In this document: in pieces, positions 43,310-55,505 of the stretch
Position numbering within the stretch: the stretch's first letter is position 1
Layout of the letters: every line of letters begins with the position of its first letter
Origin: Crotalaria pallida
Lineage: Eukaryota > Streptophyta > Magnoliopsida > Fabales > Fabaceae
Direction of reading: 5' to 3'
DNA length: 64,000 bases
Assembly (NCBI GenBank): GCA_037953625.1
Contig: CM075649.1
Span: 106,273,290 to 106,337,289, forward strand
The notes under the pieces: generated by a model
What the model saw: only the letters and a program-made list of their open reading frames with translations
Told to the model about the DNA's origin: nothing
The model's database searches: none
Position numbers and translations under genes: made by a program

Positions 43310-46017
43310 TGTAACATCCCAAATTTTAAACCTAAGTGCAAATAAATTAATAATAGTTTGGGATAATTGAGATAATAATAATAATAAAACCATAAATAGA
43401 TATTAAAAGAAGTGTTCAAGCATAAGGAAAGATTAATAATAATAATAATATTGATTTAGGAAAGGAAGGAGTAGTAAATTAAGTTAGGAACGGACGAGAC
43501 AAGCAGGTGATTCAGTGTTAAACAAAATAAATAGGATAAGAAATTAAAATAAAAGATTTAGGACTCAAACCACAATTCCCACCGTTCGATATGAAGGTAC
43601 GATTTTTAGGAAGTTGCTCGTCAAATTTGAGCAAGGTCCGACGGGTAACGAAGAAATACGGCATTCGTAAAGGTGAAGAAAAATATTTAAATAAAAAAAG
43701 AATAAATAAATAAATAAATAAAAAGAAACACAAGGGGCTGGTGCAGAATGTGTGGCTTAATCAAGAAGCCACGAGTTGTGGCCACCAAAAGCTAAGGCAT
43801 CAGGTTCCAAACCAAAAACAATACAAGGCAACAACATAAGGAAAGTAAAAACAAAACCCCAACAAGTCAGATACACCATTCTTCGTGTCCCTCTACCCAG
43901 TTCACGTTTTTATTTTTTTTCTGTTCCATTTCTTCAACCAATTTCTAGTTCTTTGATCATAAAACTTAGCCATAATAAATATCATCAAGCCAATAAAAAT
44001 GAGTTAGATACACTCTTCTCCTTTGATCCCTCTTCCCTCTCTTTGATTTTTCTCTCTCTCCTCGGGACTAACCGGCGCCGTTATCGACCGTGATCGCATC
44101 GTACTTGTGTTGGGTACTCCGAGGCTCGAAGCTTTTGCCTTGATCCAGCCACGATCGTTCTCGCTAACAAGGAGCAACATCGACGCCGTCATCGTCGCCG
44201 AGCCACAACCCAGGTTCTTTTTAAAAGAAAGCCCGAGGTAAGAAGGGTTGTGTTACCTCTACTTGAGAAGTAAATTCTAGGATGCTATAGTGATGACTAA
44301 GAATAAGGTAATATGTTAATGAACCTTAGGGTAGTCCCCGCTGACATAAATGAAGTATTTAGAATTATTAATGGAAACCACACCTTAGGGAATAGAATAT
44401 GTACGTGTAGGACAAGGCCCGGAACGAAAGAGTGTATTTAGGATATTAAATTGGTTAATATTGAACGAAAATGTAGAAAAGTATACACTGTAACACAAGG
44501 GAGAAGTTAAGGAAAAATCAACTAAACTTGGGAGTAAAAGAATAAAGGGTAAACATAATAGGCATAAAGGTAGAACTAATAAATTGAAAAAATATAAGTA
44601 AATTAGTAAGTGAAGATTTAAATGGGATAAAAGAGGGATTAGAATGTGGAATAAGGAACACGTGCAGAGTCGAAATATGGGAATAGACACAAGATAATGA
44701 ATTAGATGTAAAAGAAAATAGATGACCGGTAAAAGAAATTAATAAAAGGATACTAATGCAAAGAGAGAGTACGTTGTTAGGGAAGTTAAATAAAATGTTG
44801 TAATAAGATATGGAAACTAAGCTAAGTTAAAAAGGGTAGTTAATTAAAATAGGGTAATGAAGTAGGAATAATAAGTAAATAAAATATGAGATAAGGGAAA
44901 CAAAGAGATAACTAATAGCTAGTAACGAGAGTTAAAATATAGAGTATATGATCAAGCTAAGAGTTAAATAAGAGTAAGAATAACATTAGTAAAGGGAAAC
45001 ACTTAAATTGAAAAAGATAAAAGGCGGGAGGTCGTTAGACCCTGTCACCATAATATAAAACGGCAGGAGGTCGTTAGACCCTGTCACCATAGAAATTAAA
45101 ACGGCGGGAGGTCGTTAGACCCTGTCACTATAATATAAAACGGCAGGAGGTCGTTAGACCCTGTCACCATAGAAATTAAATCGGCGGGAGGTCGTTAGAC
45201 CCTGTCACCATAATATAAAATGGCGGGAGGTCGTTAGACTCTGTCACATAATAGAAATTAATACGGCGGGAGGTCGTTAGACCCTGTCACCATAATATAA
45301 AAGGCGGGAGGTCGTTAGACCCTGTCACATAATAGAAATAAAAACGGCAGGAGGTCGTTAGACCCTGTCACCAATGAAAGGGTAAAGGAACGAAAAGATA
45401 ACCGGCATGTTGGTCAAATAATGGAAAATGGATAATGAATGGAAATGAGAGAATGATAAGAGAACCAAAAATTAAGAGAATGTGAGAATAGGTAAAGAAC
45501 TAGAGGAGATTAATTAAATGAATAACGTATACTAATAATTGTGTAAGCTTAGTTTATTACCGTGTCTCTTATAGGATTTATCTTTTTAAGTTCTTTGTAA
45601 TGCTACCCTTCTTGCTATATTTTGCAGGTATTGAAGTGGAGCTTACATGGAATATGGCCGAGCAGGATTTTCATTTCACTACGTGGAGTGTATATTGAAT
45701 ATTATGAGTGGACAATTACCTTTTGTAATTTATAATATGAAATAGTCGTTTGCCCTGAAACTTGTACTAATCGGGCGTTAGGAGCTGATCTGTTTATTGC
45801 ACTGTTGTGGTTTATGTTTTTTAAATACTTCTGAATTGACAGGTTTAAAGAAATAAATTTTTGGGAAGTCCGGAAAACAGAGGAAACTCTGCCGGATTTT
45901 CGTAAAACCTTTTTAAGAAATTTAACCTTTTTAAGAAATTAAGTTAAAAAAAAGAATTTTAAAACTCTAATTTTATTTAAAACGTATAAATTAATTCTAA
46001 TAAGTGAGGGTGTTACA
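43310..46017 (+). repeat. 5' LTR of element G
   Basis: This 2.7-kb LTR is closely matched by 48802-51526. It carries a short (AAT)n tract at about 43433 and a nine-copy tandem array at 45023-45372. Confidence 0.9.
45023..45372 (+). repeat. Nine-copy tandem array in 5' LTR of element G
   Basis: Nine units share the core GGAGGTCGTTAGACCCTGTC, separated by variable AT-rich linkers of two or three types. The core contains the inverted repeat GGTC-GTTA-GACC. Confidence 0.93.
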
Positions 46018-46021
46018 TTTA

Positions 46022-46035
46022 TGGTATCAGAGCAG
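46022..46035 (+). promoter_or_regulatory. Primer binding site of element G (initiator tRNA-Met type)
   Basis: TGGTATCAGAGCAG lies four bases past the LTR end, the standard chromovirus primer site. Confidence 0.9.
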
Positions 46036-46206
46036 TTTCCCTCGGCCATGGAGTGTGGACTCACTACTCCAAGGGTTACTCACCGAGCGAGTAACCAAAG
46101 TAAAGAGTTTAGTGTCTATATTAGTTAGCATAGGTTATATATGGTAATGTTTATAATTGTTTAGTTACTAAATCTTTAACTTGCTGTCCCTCCATGACTT
46201 AACAGC

Positions 46207-47196
46207 ATGGCAGGAAGGCGGGCCGATAATGACCGAATTGTTGCGATTCTTGAGACTCTGGTTCAGATGCAACAGAACCAGGCTGATAACCAGGCTCAGA
46301 ACATAGCAGCAGCAGTGGCAGCCGCAGCAGCAGCCATGCAACCCCCACCACCACCTCCTGTGGAGATTGACTGGATGACTAGATTCAGAAAGAGTGAACC
46401 GCCTAGGTTCGAAGGGGGATTCAATCCTGATGGGGCACAAAAATGGCTCCAATAGATTGAGAAGGTTCTCCGCTCTTTGCAACCACCCGACGATCAGAAG
46501 GTTCGATTGGTTGAGTACATGTTGACGGGAGAAGCGGAGCACTGGTGGGAATTTCAAAGGAGGACTTTGGAAGCCGCTAACCAAGTGATCTCATGAGAGT
46601 TGTTTAAGATTCGCTTTCTTGGGAAATACTTTCCTGAGGATGTTAGAAGGGAGAAGGATCTGCTGTTTCTCAAGTTGGAGCAGGGGAATCTAAGTGTCGG
46701 CGAATATGCGGCACAATTCGAAGATTTGATTCGGTATTCCAGTGGCTACTGAGATGCGGACGAGCGAGCTAAATGCATAAAGTTTGAGTCCGGTCTCCGT
46801 GAGGATATTCGACTTACTTTCGAATATCAGAACATTTCAGATCTCTCTCATCTGGTCAATGTGGCGAGCACTTATGAAAAAGGGCTCAAAAGGAAGGTGG
46901 ATGCAGATCGAAACAAAGCAGCTCAAAGGTCAGAAGGTTCCAGCCAAGGCAGGGAACCGGTTCAGGAATTAGATCCATACACCAACATTGACATTAGAAC
47001 AGTAGTGACAAGAGATGTGGCCCCGAATGGGGATACCCCAGGAGTTAGGCTACCATGTTCACTATGTGGGAAGCCCCACAGGCGTCTATGTTTGTTGTTG
47101 AAGCAGCACAAGAACAAGGGTCTCTGTTATATATGCGAACAACCGGGACACATTGGGGCAAATTGTCCTAGACGTATCGGTGAAGGAAGCGAATAA
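46207..47196 (+). pseudogene. gag: gag of element G, three nonsense codons
   Basis: One frame of 330 codons runs from MAGRRADND at 46207 to the stop at 47196. An Ala/Gln/Pro-rich N-terminus (about residues 30-55) precedes the Gag core (FEGGFNPDGAQKWLQ, EAEHWWEFQRR, FPEDVRREKD), and a CCHC zinc knuckle near the end reads CYICEQPGHIGANC. This is the arrangement of Tekay/Del chromovirus Gag, the capsid-nucleocapsid protein. The frame is cut by TAG 46453-46455, TGA 46594-46596 and TGA 46750-46752. No frameshift is seen, so the damage is recent relative to the copia host element. Confidence 0.9.
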
Positions 47197-48801
47197 ACTA
47201 ACCCAAGGTACTTTTCATGTTAATGCTGCATCAACTGGTTACTTTAACGTCTTTGCCTAGATTAAGTGTGGGTAGTGTAATCTAGAAGGAGTCGATAGGT
47301 GTTAAAACCTTAGTTAGAAATTCCACCAAGCTCAATTGTGATACAGTCTCTAATAGAGTGTAAGTCAGGATTGGTCATCCTTTCTCTTGCATCTGTTAAA
47401 AGATAATGCTATCATTCAATAACGCAGTGATGTACAGTTGATAAAGGTGAGATTGGGACTGACCACCTCGGTCTTCGCGTTTATTGACATGCTATATTAT
47501 TGCAATCATCTAGTTGAGATCCGAATAAATCATCTAGGAATTCTATCTCTGTCGAAAGCCCGATTGAACTTCAATCCTATAGGATCTTTACTAAGACTCA
47601 TAAACAGTGATTCGCAAAACAACCTCATTCAAGACACTCTTATTCTATATTTCCACCGAGAACATTCAACTAAATGATCGAACCACCTCTCTAACTTGTA
47701 CGAGAACTTATCTGTATTCGTAGGTATGAAGAGCCATCACATCATAGAAAATTCGAAAACAACACCAATAATACCGATTAGCAGTCAACTTAATCCCACG
47801 TACCACCTCACCAACCAATTAAGAACCTAGCTAATCAATTCTTGGAATTAGCTTAGTTTCCCCTCTGCCTTCGACTTACTCAGGTATGTTGATACTAAGT
47901 GGGGGAGACTTGACGACTCAATTCGGATCCTATCCGAGCGGCAATAACTAGTAATCACACCATAAGCCATTGGACTACTAAACAGATAATTCCAAACACT
48001 TCGCAGAGAATCGAATGAGGGTTAAACTAGAGATAAAACAAGACCTCCCCAAAATAACACCGAATTGAGAAACAACAATTAGACCTTGACCTTGACCCTC
48101 AAGTGGAATCGATCTTTAGGAAATTCCTATACCGAATTGAAATTATTAAACGAACGGGAAGGAAGTAGCATCGAAGTAGAAAGAGAGTGTGGTGAAGATT
48201 GATTGTAAGAGTGACTTTGCTAGACTCGCTTGAAGGAGTAAAAGGTGAACTGGATAAAAGTGTAGTCGCGAAGTGGAGTCTCAATTAAGATGTTTTGTCG
48301 GAACATCGCAAGTGATAATCTAAGTCTTTTGGGACTCTGTGCACTTGACAGGACCCCGATTGACCGAGATAAACCCCATAGGAGACAAGTAAGTATGCTG
48401 ACGAACTTTCACCTTAGGAATTCCTCCAATGGAAGCATGGAACCGGAGGAATTAATTGACATGGTCGAGAACCTATGTGCTCTATTCTAAGCAACGAATG
48501 AGCATACCCCTAGCATGGATATAACCAAGTATGTCGATGCCAAGTGGGGGAGGATTTCAATCCAAGGAATGGGAGATGGAACTTTAATAATAAGAAAATT
48601 GACGATCCTATCCAGATAGAGATAGTACGTAGTATTAGAAGATAAACGTTGAAATCGACATGACCCTAACCACATATAGAGCGGAAAGTAAAAACCGAAG
48701 GGAAGTGAAAACCGTAGTCAGAAGCTTACCAATGGGATGATTCTCTATTCATGGAATCGAACGGAATTTCGGGGACGAAATTCTAGTAAGTGGGGAAGAA
48801 A
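47197..48801 (+). other. Pol-less internal region of element G
   Basis: No protease, RT, RNase H, integrase or chromodomain motif is found. Two copies of GTATGT(C/T)GAT followed by AAGTGGGGGAG lie at about 47884 and 48529, resembling the real polypurine tract GTGGGGAAGAAA at about 48789. The last 40 bp before the LTR match the usual pol end of Tekay elements. Confidence 0.6.
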
Positions 48802-48920
48802 TGTAACATCCCAAATTTTAAACCTAAGTGCAAATAAATTAATAATAGTTTGGGATAATTGAGATAATAATGATAAAACCATAAATAGATATTAAAAGAA
48901 GTGTTCAAGAATAAGGAAAG

Positions 48921-48951
<31 letters not shown>

Positions 48952-51526
48952 TTGATTTAGGAAAGGAAGAAGTAGTAAATTAAGTTAGGAATGGAAGAGG
49001 CAAGTAGGTGATTCAGTGTTAAACGAAATAAATAGGATAAGAAATTAAAATAAAATATTTAGGACTCAAAACACAATTCCCACCGTTGGATATGAAGGTA
49101 CGATTTTTAGGAAGTTGCTCGTCAAATTTGAGCAAGATCCGACGGGTAACAAAGAAATACGGCATTCGTAAAGGTGAAGAAAAATATTTAAATAAAAAGA
49201 GAATAAATAAATAAATAAAAGAAACACAAGGGGCTGGTGCGGAATGTGTGGCTTAATCAAGAAGCAACGAGTTGTGGCCACCAAAAGCTAAGGCATCAGG
49301 TTCCAAACCAAAAACAATACAAGGCAACAACATAAGGAAAGTAAAAACAAAACCCCAACAAGTCAGATACACCATTCTTCGTGTCCCTCTACCCAGTTCA
49401 CGTTTTTATTTTTTTTTTCTGTTCCATTTCTTCAACCAACTTCTAGTTCTTTGATCATAAAACTTAGCCATAATAAATATCATCAAGCCAATAAAAATGA
49501 GTTAGATACACTCTCGTTTGATCCCTCTTCCCTCTCTTTGATTTTTCTCTCTCTCTCCTCGGGACTCACTGGCGCCGTTATCGACCGTGATCGCACCGGA
49601 CTTGTGTTGGGTACTCCGAGGATCGAAGCTTTTGCCTTGATCCAGCCACGATCGTTCTCGCTAACGAGGAGCAACATCGACGCCGTCATCGTCGTCGAGC
49701 CACAACCCAGGTTCTTTTTAAAAGAAAGCCCGAGGTAAGAAGGGTTGTGTTACCTCTACTTGAGAAGTAAATTCTAGGATGCTATAGTGATGACTAAGAA
49801 TAGGGTAATATGTTAATGAACCTTAGGGTAGTCCCCGCTGACATAAATGAAGTATTTAGCATTATTAATGGAAACCACACCTTAGGGAATAGAATATGTA
49901 CGTGTAGGACAAGGCCCGGAACGAAAGAGTGTATTTAGGATATTAAATTGGTTAATATTGAACGAAAATGTAGAAAAGTATACACTGTAACACAAGGGAG
50001 AAGTTAAGGAAAAATCAACTAAACTTGGGAGTAAAAGAATAAAGGGTAAACATAATAGGCATAAAGGTAGAACTAATAAATTGTAAAAATATAAGTAAAA
50101 TAGTAAGTGAAGATTTAAACGGGATAAAAGAGGGATTAGAATGTGGAATAAGCTAAGGAACACGTGCAGAGTCGAAATATGGGAATAGACACAAAATAAT
50201 GAATTAGATGTAAAAGAAAATAGATGACCGGTAAAAGAAATTAATAAAAGGATACTAATGCAAAGAGAGAGTACGTTGTTAGGGAAGTTAAATAAAATGT
50301 TGTAATAAGATATGGAAACTAAGCTAAGTTAAAAAGGGTAGTTAATTAAAATAAGGTAATGAAGTAGGAATAATAAGTAAATAAAATATGAGATAAGGGA
50401 AACAAAGAGATAACTAATAGCTAGTAACGAGAGTTAAAATATAGAGTATATGATCAAGCTAAGAGTTAAATAAGAGTAAGAATAACATTAGTAAAGGGAA
50501 ACACTTAAATTGAAAAAGATAAAAGGCGGGAGGTCGTTAGACCCTGTCACCATAATATAAAACGGCAGGAGGTCGTTAGACCCTGTCACCATAGAAATTA
50601 AAACGGCGGGAGGTCGTTAGACCCTGTCACCATAGAAATTAAATCGGCAGGAGGTCGTTAGACCCTGTCACCATAGAAATTAAATCGGCGGGAGGTCGTT
50701 AGACCCTGTCACCATAATATAAAATGGCGGGAGGTCGTTAGACCCTGTCACATAATAGAAATTAATATGGCGGGAGGTCGTTAGACCCTATCACCATAAT
50801 ATAAAAGGCGGGAGGTCGTTAGACCCTGTCACATAATAGAAATTAAAACGACAGGAGGTCGTTAGACCCTGTCACCAATGAAAGGGTAAAGGAATGAAAA
50901 GATAACCGGCATGTTGGTCAAATAATGGAAAATGGATAATGAATGGAAATGAGAGAATGATAAGAGAACCAAAAATTAAGAGAATGTGAGAATAGGTAAA
51001 GAACTAGAGGAGATTAATTAAATGAATAACGTATACTAATAATTGTGTAAGCTTACTTTATTACCGTGTCTCTTATAGGATTTATCTTTTTAATTTCTGT
51101 GTAATGCTACCCTTCTTGCTATATTTTGCAGGTATTGAAGTGAAGCTTACATGGAATATGGCCGAGCAGGATTTTCATTCCACTACGTGGAATGTATATT
51201 GAATATTATGAGTGGACAATTACCTTTTGTAATTTATAATATAAAATAGTCGTTTGCCCTGAAACTTGTACTAATCGGGCGTTAGGAGCTGATCTGTTTA
51301 TTGCACTGTTGTGGTTTATGTTTTTTAAATACTTCTGAATTGACAGGTTTAAAGAAATAAATTTTTGGGAAGTCCGAAAAACAGAGGAAACTCTGCCGGA
51401 TTTTCGTAAAACCTTTTTAAGAAATTTAACTTTTTTAAGAAATTAAGTTTTAAAAAAAAAGAGAATTTTAAAACTCTAATTTTATTTAAAACCTATAAAT
51501 TAATTCTAATAAGTGAGGGTGTTACA
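48802..51526 (+). repeat. 3' LTR of element G
   Basis: It has the same termini as the 5' LTR. The (AAT)n tract at about 48924-48952 is longer than in the 5' copy. The tandem array at 50525-50877 again has nine units, with different linker types in the middle units. Confidence 0.9.
50525..50877 (+). repeat. Nine-copy tandem array in 3' LTR of element G
   Basis: It has the same GGAGGTCGTTAGACCCTGTC core as in the 5' LTR. The third unit carries the ATAGAAATTAAA linker where the 5' LTR has ATAATATAAA. Confidence 0.93.
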
Positions 51527-51607
51527 TATTACATAATGAATTTTGTTTAATCCATACCATAAACCCACGTGTAAAGTACGTGTTTGTGGGAATAAAGTGA
51601 AGGCTAT
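51527..51607 (+). pseudogene. Copia element P, protease continuation
   Basis: Directly after element G, translation with one frame change gives TINPRVKYVFVG then NKVKAIVE. These fit the copia protease segment that follows the WWIDSG motif left of element G. Copia similarity ends near 51607. Confidence 0.6.
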
Positions 51608-52639
51608 AGTGGAACCATCAAAAGCTCTCCAACTCAGGGATTCATCCTCCCATTTTAACAACCTTAATTCTAGCAATATCTTTAAATCCAAAACCTACAA
51701 TCATCTATGTCCATTAAAACATCAAATCTTAGTTATTCAACCTAGTTTTGGTCATCACTTAAGGGTTTCATCCATAAATTGTACCGCCTCCTCTATCCAG
51801 TCTCATCGTACTATTACAAGTTCACATTCACTCCAATCATTTACCTACTCCAGCTAGAGCTTTTCTAACTCCAAATCTTTCAAACTCGTCCCAGATATCC
51901 ACCATCTTAACACCATCCATACCATTACTTTGGGTTAGGCTGCTATCAAACTTTTTAGTTTTAATTCTTTTGTACATTCCACTATCATACTTATGGCTCT
52001 AAGGGGTACTCTTACCTTACTTCACCCATAATACATCACCTTTGTTCATGCTTATTTACTCCTCAACCATCATAACTTTTTCCTTAACAACACCTCACTG
52101 TCCGCCTCATAACTCGGAAATGTCTACTTGATTGGCATAAGGTGTCATGGTCTAAGATTGTCACAAAGGTTCTGGAGGAGACAAACGTTTTGTCAAAGTT
52201 CAGGAGATGAAACTTCAGGTTCATCAGCAATTAAATTCTTGTCAAATTGCTTGACAGAATAGGGTCATTTTCGAAAGACATTCCAGGTCACTAAGGACGT
52301 TGGCCATAATCACAAGAAAAGGGTTCATATCAAAAGAAGCTTTAACAACAAGGTTTCATGTCAGGATTTCAAAAGTCATTGCAACAAAAGGGATTCACAA
52401 ACAAAAAGGTTTCAACATAGAAGGGAAAGTTCTGGTCACCAAACGAAGTCTCATTGTAATTCTGATCACTATTCCTTGTACCATCGTAGACAACTTCCCG
52501 ACACATTCCAAAGATAGAGAGAGCATTCGCATAGCCTCGTACTCCCATCCTCACTCATCGTAATTCTAACACTAACACACAGACAGATGCACACAAACAA
52601 AGCATGTAAGCCCATGCATTAAGCTACTTAGGACAACCA

Positions 52640-52653
52640 TTGCTCTGATACCA
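52640..52653 (-). promoter_or_regulatory. Primer binding site of element M (initiator tRNA-Met type)
   Basis: On the minus strand TGGTATCAGAGCAA lies four bases past the LTR end. Confidence 0.88.
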
Positions 52654-52657
52654 CAAA

Positions 52658-54567
52658 TGTAACACCCCGATTTGGCAACATGAAAATAGAATTTCTTTAA
52701 TTCGATATAGTGAAAATTTGGGCCAAATTTTATATATATATATATATATATATAACATAACATGGACATGAGAATCTCCAAGTTCCAAAATCTTTTATCA
52801 GAATAGTTTGCAATAGAAATTTGATTCTCATATCTCACGTTATACTTCAAGTTCCAAACCGAGATGTTACGAAACATCGCACTTTGAAACTTACTTTCAC
52901 CAATTTAGTTTTAAAGACCCAGTTCTTTCGTTCTTAACCAGAAAACTTAGCATTGATCAATCCAGCTTTTGAAAACATGATTCGGGTGTACATGTGGATA
53001 CGCATCGTCGACGGTGTGGGTTTACAATAGGCAACATATCAAGACCACACAAACATAAGAAATAACACATATGCAGCACCACATTCATAATCATAATCAT
53101 CATCAATTAATCATTCATCAACGCAAGCTTACTTTCGCTTATCAGTATCATTAATCTCTTTGCGACATATGATTCATTCTTTCTCACATGCTTTTCTCAA
53201 TCACATCATACGAATCTATCACTTTCATTCATTTCCCTCTTCTTAGGGTTTCATTCATCTTTCCATACTTTTCAATATCGAGATCATTTCTCATTGCTGC
53301 AATATTCATTTTCTCTTATTACGTCTTATGAGTTCGCGTCCGTCAATGATTGGGGAAAAGCAAAAGGACAATTTCAACTCATTTTCTTAAACCAAATCAA
53401 GACAACACTTTGATCCATCAAACCGCATCAAAATCTCATTTTTAATTTTTATACCCATCATTCATATAGTAAAGATTCTTAGATCAAGATAATATCAACA
53501 TGCATGCACCCTAAAGGATGATCAAAACATGATCTTTACCCTTCCCAAGCTTGACCGGATTTCATCATCCCCCAAAACATATTTTCTTTCAAATCTTTTT
53601 GCATGCATAATGTCTTAACACATAGATCAAGTCATGCTTAAGCCAAAAATAATTTTTTTAAAGCATGAAAACTTAATCTTTCTTCAAAACCGAAACATGC
53701 ATCAAGGTTTGAGAAAAATCTTTTGTTAAAACTCACATGCAAACTCAAGATCTCAACTTTATTGTTAACCAAGTTTAGATTATACATTTTCCAACCCAAG
53801 AATCACATGCATGTGCTTAAATCAACCAAATAGCAATAGAATCAACATGCAATCACCATCAAGCATATATTTCACTAGATCTTTAACATGCAAAGAGTAA
53901 AATATATAGATCAAGCCCTTTTTAAGTCAAAAATAATTTTTAAAACTTGCTTCCTTGATTATTTCTTTAAAACCGTGAAGATCATCAAGAAAAAGCCAAT
54001 CTTTTCACTCAAAGAGAACATGCAAGACTCAAGTTCCATGCTTTATCATAGATCAAGTGTAGATCATGACATGCATGTACACAAATCGACTAATCTAAGT
54101 ATAAAATCAACATGCATGTACTTAGATCTTATAAATCAAGTCATAAATTAGCATCAAAACACAAATCAAAGATCAAAATCATTTTAAGTAAAAAGGGTCC
54201 AAATCCGTGAGCATCATCAAGTTGATGCATGTTCATTTCTTGGTTTTCAATCTTAGATCCAAGTTGAAATAGGTGTAGAAAGACAAGAAAAAGCTCAAAA
54301 ACAACATGCAAAAGGAAGAAATTACAAGCTTACAAATTGTTACATGAAACTCTTAAATCTTCAAGATCTTAAAACAAAACTTTTCTAAGAAAGAGAAGGG
54401 TTACTATCTAAGCTTGATTTCCTAAGCATCAAACACTTGATCTTCAAAGAAAATTCTTGAATCAAGCTTGAAATCTTCTTCTTCTTCTTCTTCTTCTTCT
54501 TCTTCTTCTTCTTCTTCTTCTTCTTCTTCTTCTTCTTCTTCTTCTTCTTCTTCTTCTTCTTCTCACG

Positions 54568-54616
<49 letters not shown>

Positions 54617-55505
54617 AGATTGTGATGAGCTCTTAGAATGTGTTTAGTGTGAAATGAAGAGGAAGAATGGAAATGAAGCAAATGAACTTAAGCCTTAATG
54701 AACTTAAGCCTTGGCTATTTATAGGCAAATCGTGCATTCCCTCTTTTGCCCTTAAAGAAATTCGGTTCATGTGATAAGGCTAGGGGCAATTTTGGCATTT
54801 TAGAAAGTTGCATGCAAGAGTATATGGGTGGTAGACAAGCTAGAGCAATTTAGGGAAATAAATCAAATCATGCATCATATCACTTTCTTAAAGATATGTT
54901 ATTTTATTCCTATTTATTTTATCATCCCATGCATCACACAACACATACATATGCACATACATATACATTGCATTTTCATTTTCTAAAATCATATTTGCAT
55001 ATATAAAAGAGATCCTCAAAAGGAAAAGTTCATTAGAGATCAAAACTATTTTTCATGATCAATATCTCCAAAATTCGTACTTTACAAATCTGAGAAATAA
55101 TTTTCGTAAATCAACCCAAAAAATTATAAAAGTTACATTTTTGAAATCTACATTTCAATACGATCGTTTTCATATAAAGATCATAAAATTTGGAGTTACG
55201 GTTAAAAAGTTATGAATTTCTGAAGTTTGTTAAATCTATTAAAGTTCACAAGGAAGTTCATTCATATAAGAAATCACCAACAATAAAATCACAACTCACT
55301 TCTCATTAATTAAATCAGTCCAAACTCAATAAAATCATTTGCTTGAGCTCGATAAAAATATTTGTTTACCAAAACTCCGAAAAATCGACAATTTTTTTCG
55401 TAACCGAATAGAATACTCGCTAAAAATCCTTTGTAAAACAATATCTCAAAACTCTGCTTTAATTAAAATTTATTTATCTTAGTTAGGAAAATACGGGATG
55501 TCACA
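52658..55505 (-). repeat. LTR of element M
   Basis: This LTR is 2,848 bp with TG/CA termini. It contains a (CTT)n run at about 54476-54562 and a (CT)n run at about 54568-54615. Several stretches, including a motif around CGTCGACGA near 53010, are shared with sequence R at 58728 onward. Confidence 0.78.
54476..54615. repeat. (CTT)n plus (CT)n compound microsatellite
   Basis: About 29 CTT units are followed, after CTCACGAC, by about 24 CT units. The poly-Lys and Arg/Glu ORF read from the other strand is only the repeat. Confidence 0.95.

Larger units (their letters stand above)
43310..51526 (+). mobile_element. Element G: gag-only Tekay-type chromovirus
   Basis: LTRs of 2,708 and 2,725 bp start TGTAACATCCC and end GGTGTTACA. 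An initiator-Met primer site follows the left LTR. Inside are a gag of about 330 codons with three nonsense codons, then about 1.6 kb without any pol domain, then the pol-end/PPT sequence typical of Tekay elements (TTTCGGGGACGAAATTC before GTGGGGAAGAAA). It interrupts copia element P. Flanking pentamers TTTAA and TATTA are probably a decayed target duplication. It would need pol in trans. Confidence 0.88.
51608..55505 (-). mobile_element. Element M: minus-strand chromovirus LTR with primer site and leader, truncated
   Basis: On the minus strand an LTR (55505-52658) is followed by an initiator-Met primer site and about 1 kb of leader-like sequence to about 51608. No Gag or Pol motif could be recognised there, and the second LTR is absent. 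The right edge abuts the copia integrase directly. LTR termini TGTGACATCCCG and GGGGTGTTACA are of Tekay type. Confidence 0.65.

Noticed and set aside
45023..45372. Regular repeats with short spacers that could suggest a CRISPR array
   Set aside because: Spacers are short, AT-rich and of only two or three types, the array lies inside both LTRs of a plant retrotransposon, and there are no cas genes.
46168..46584. 138-codon minus-strand ORF
   Set aside because: It is the shadow of the gag frame of element G on the other strand.
54385..54681. Minus-strand ORF with poly-Lys and Arg/Glu repeats
   Set aside because: It is only the translation of the (CTT)n and (CT)n microsatellite.
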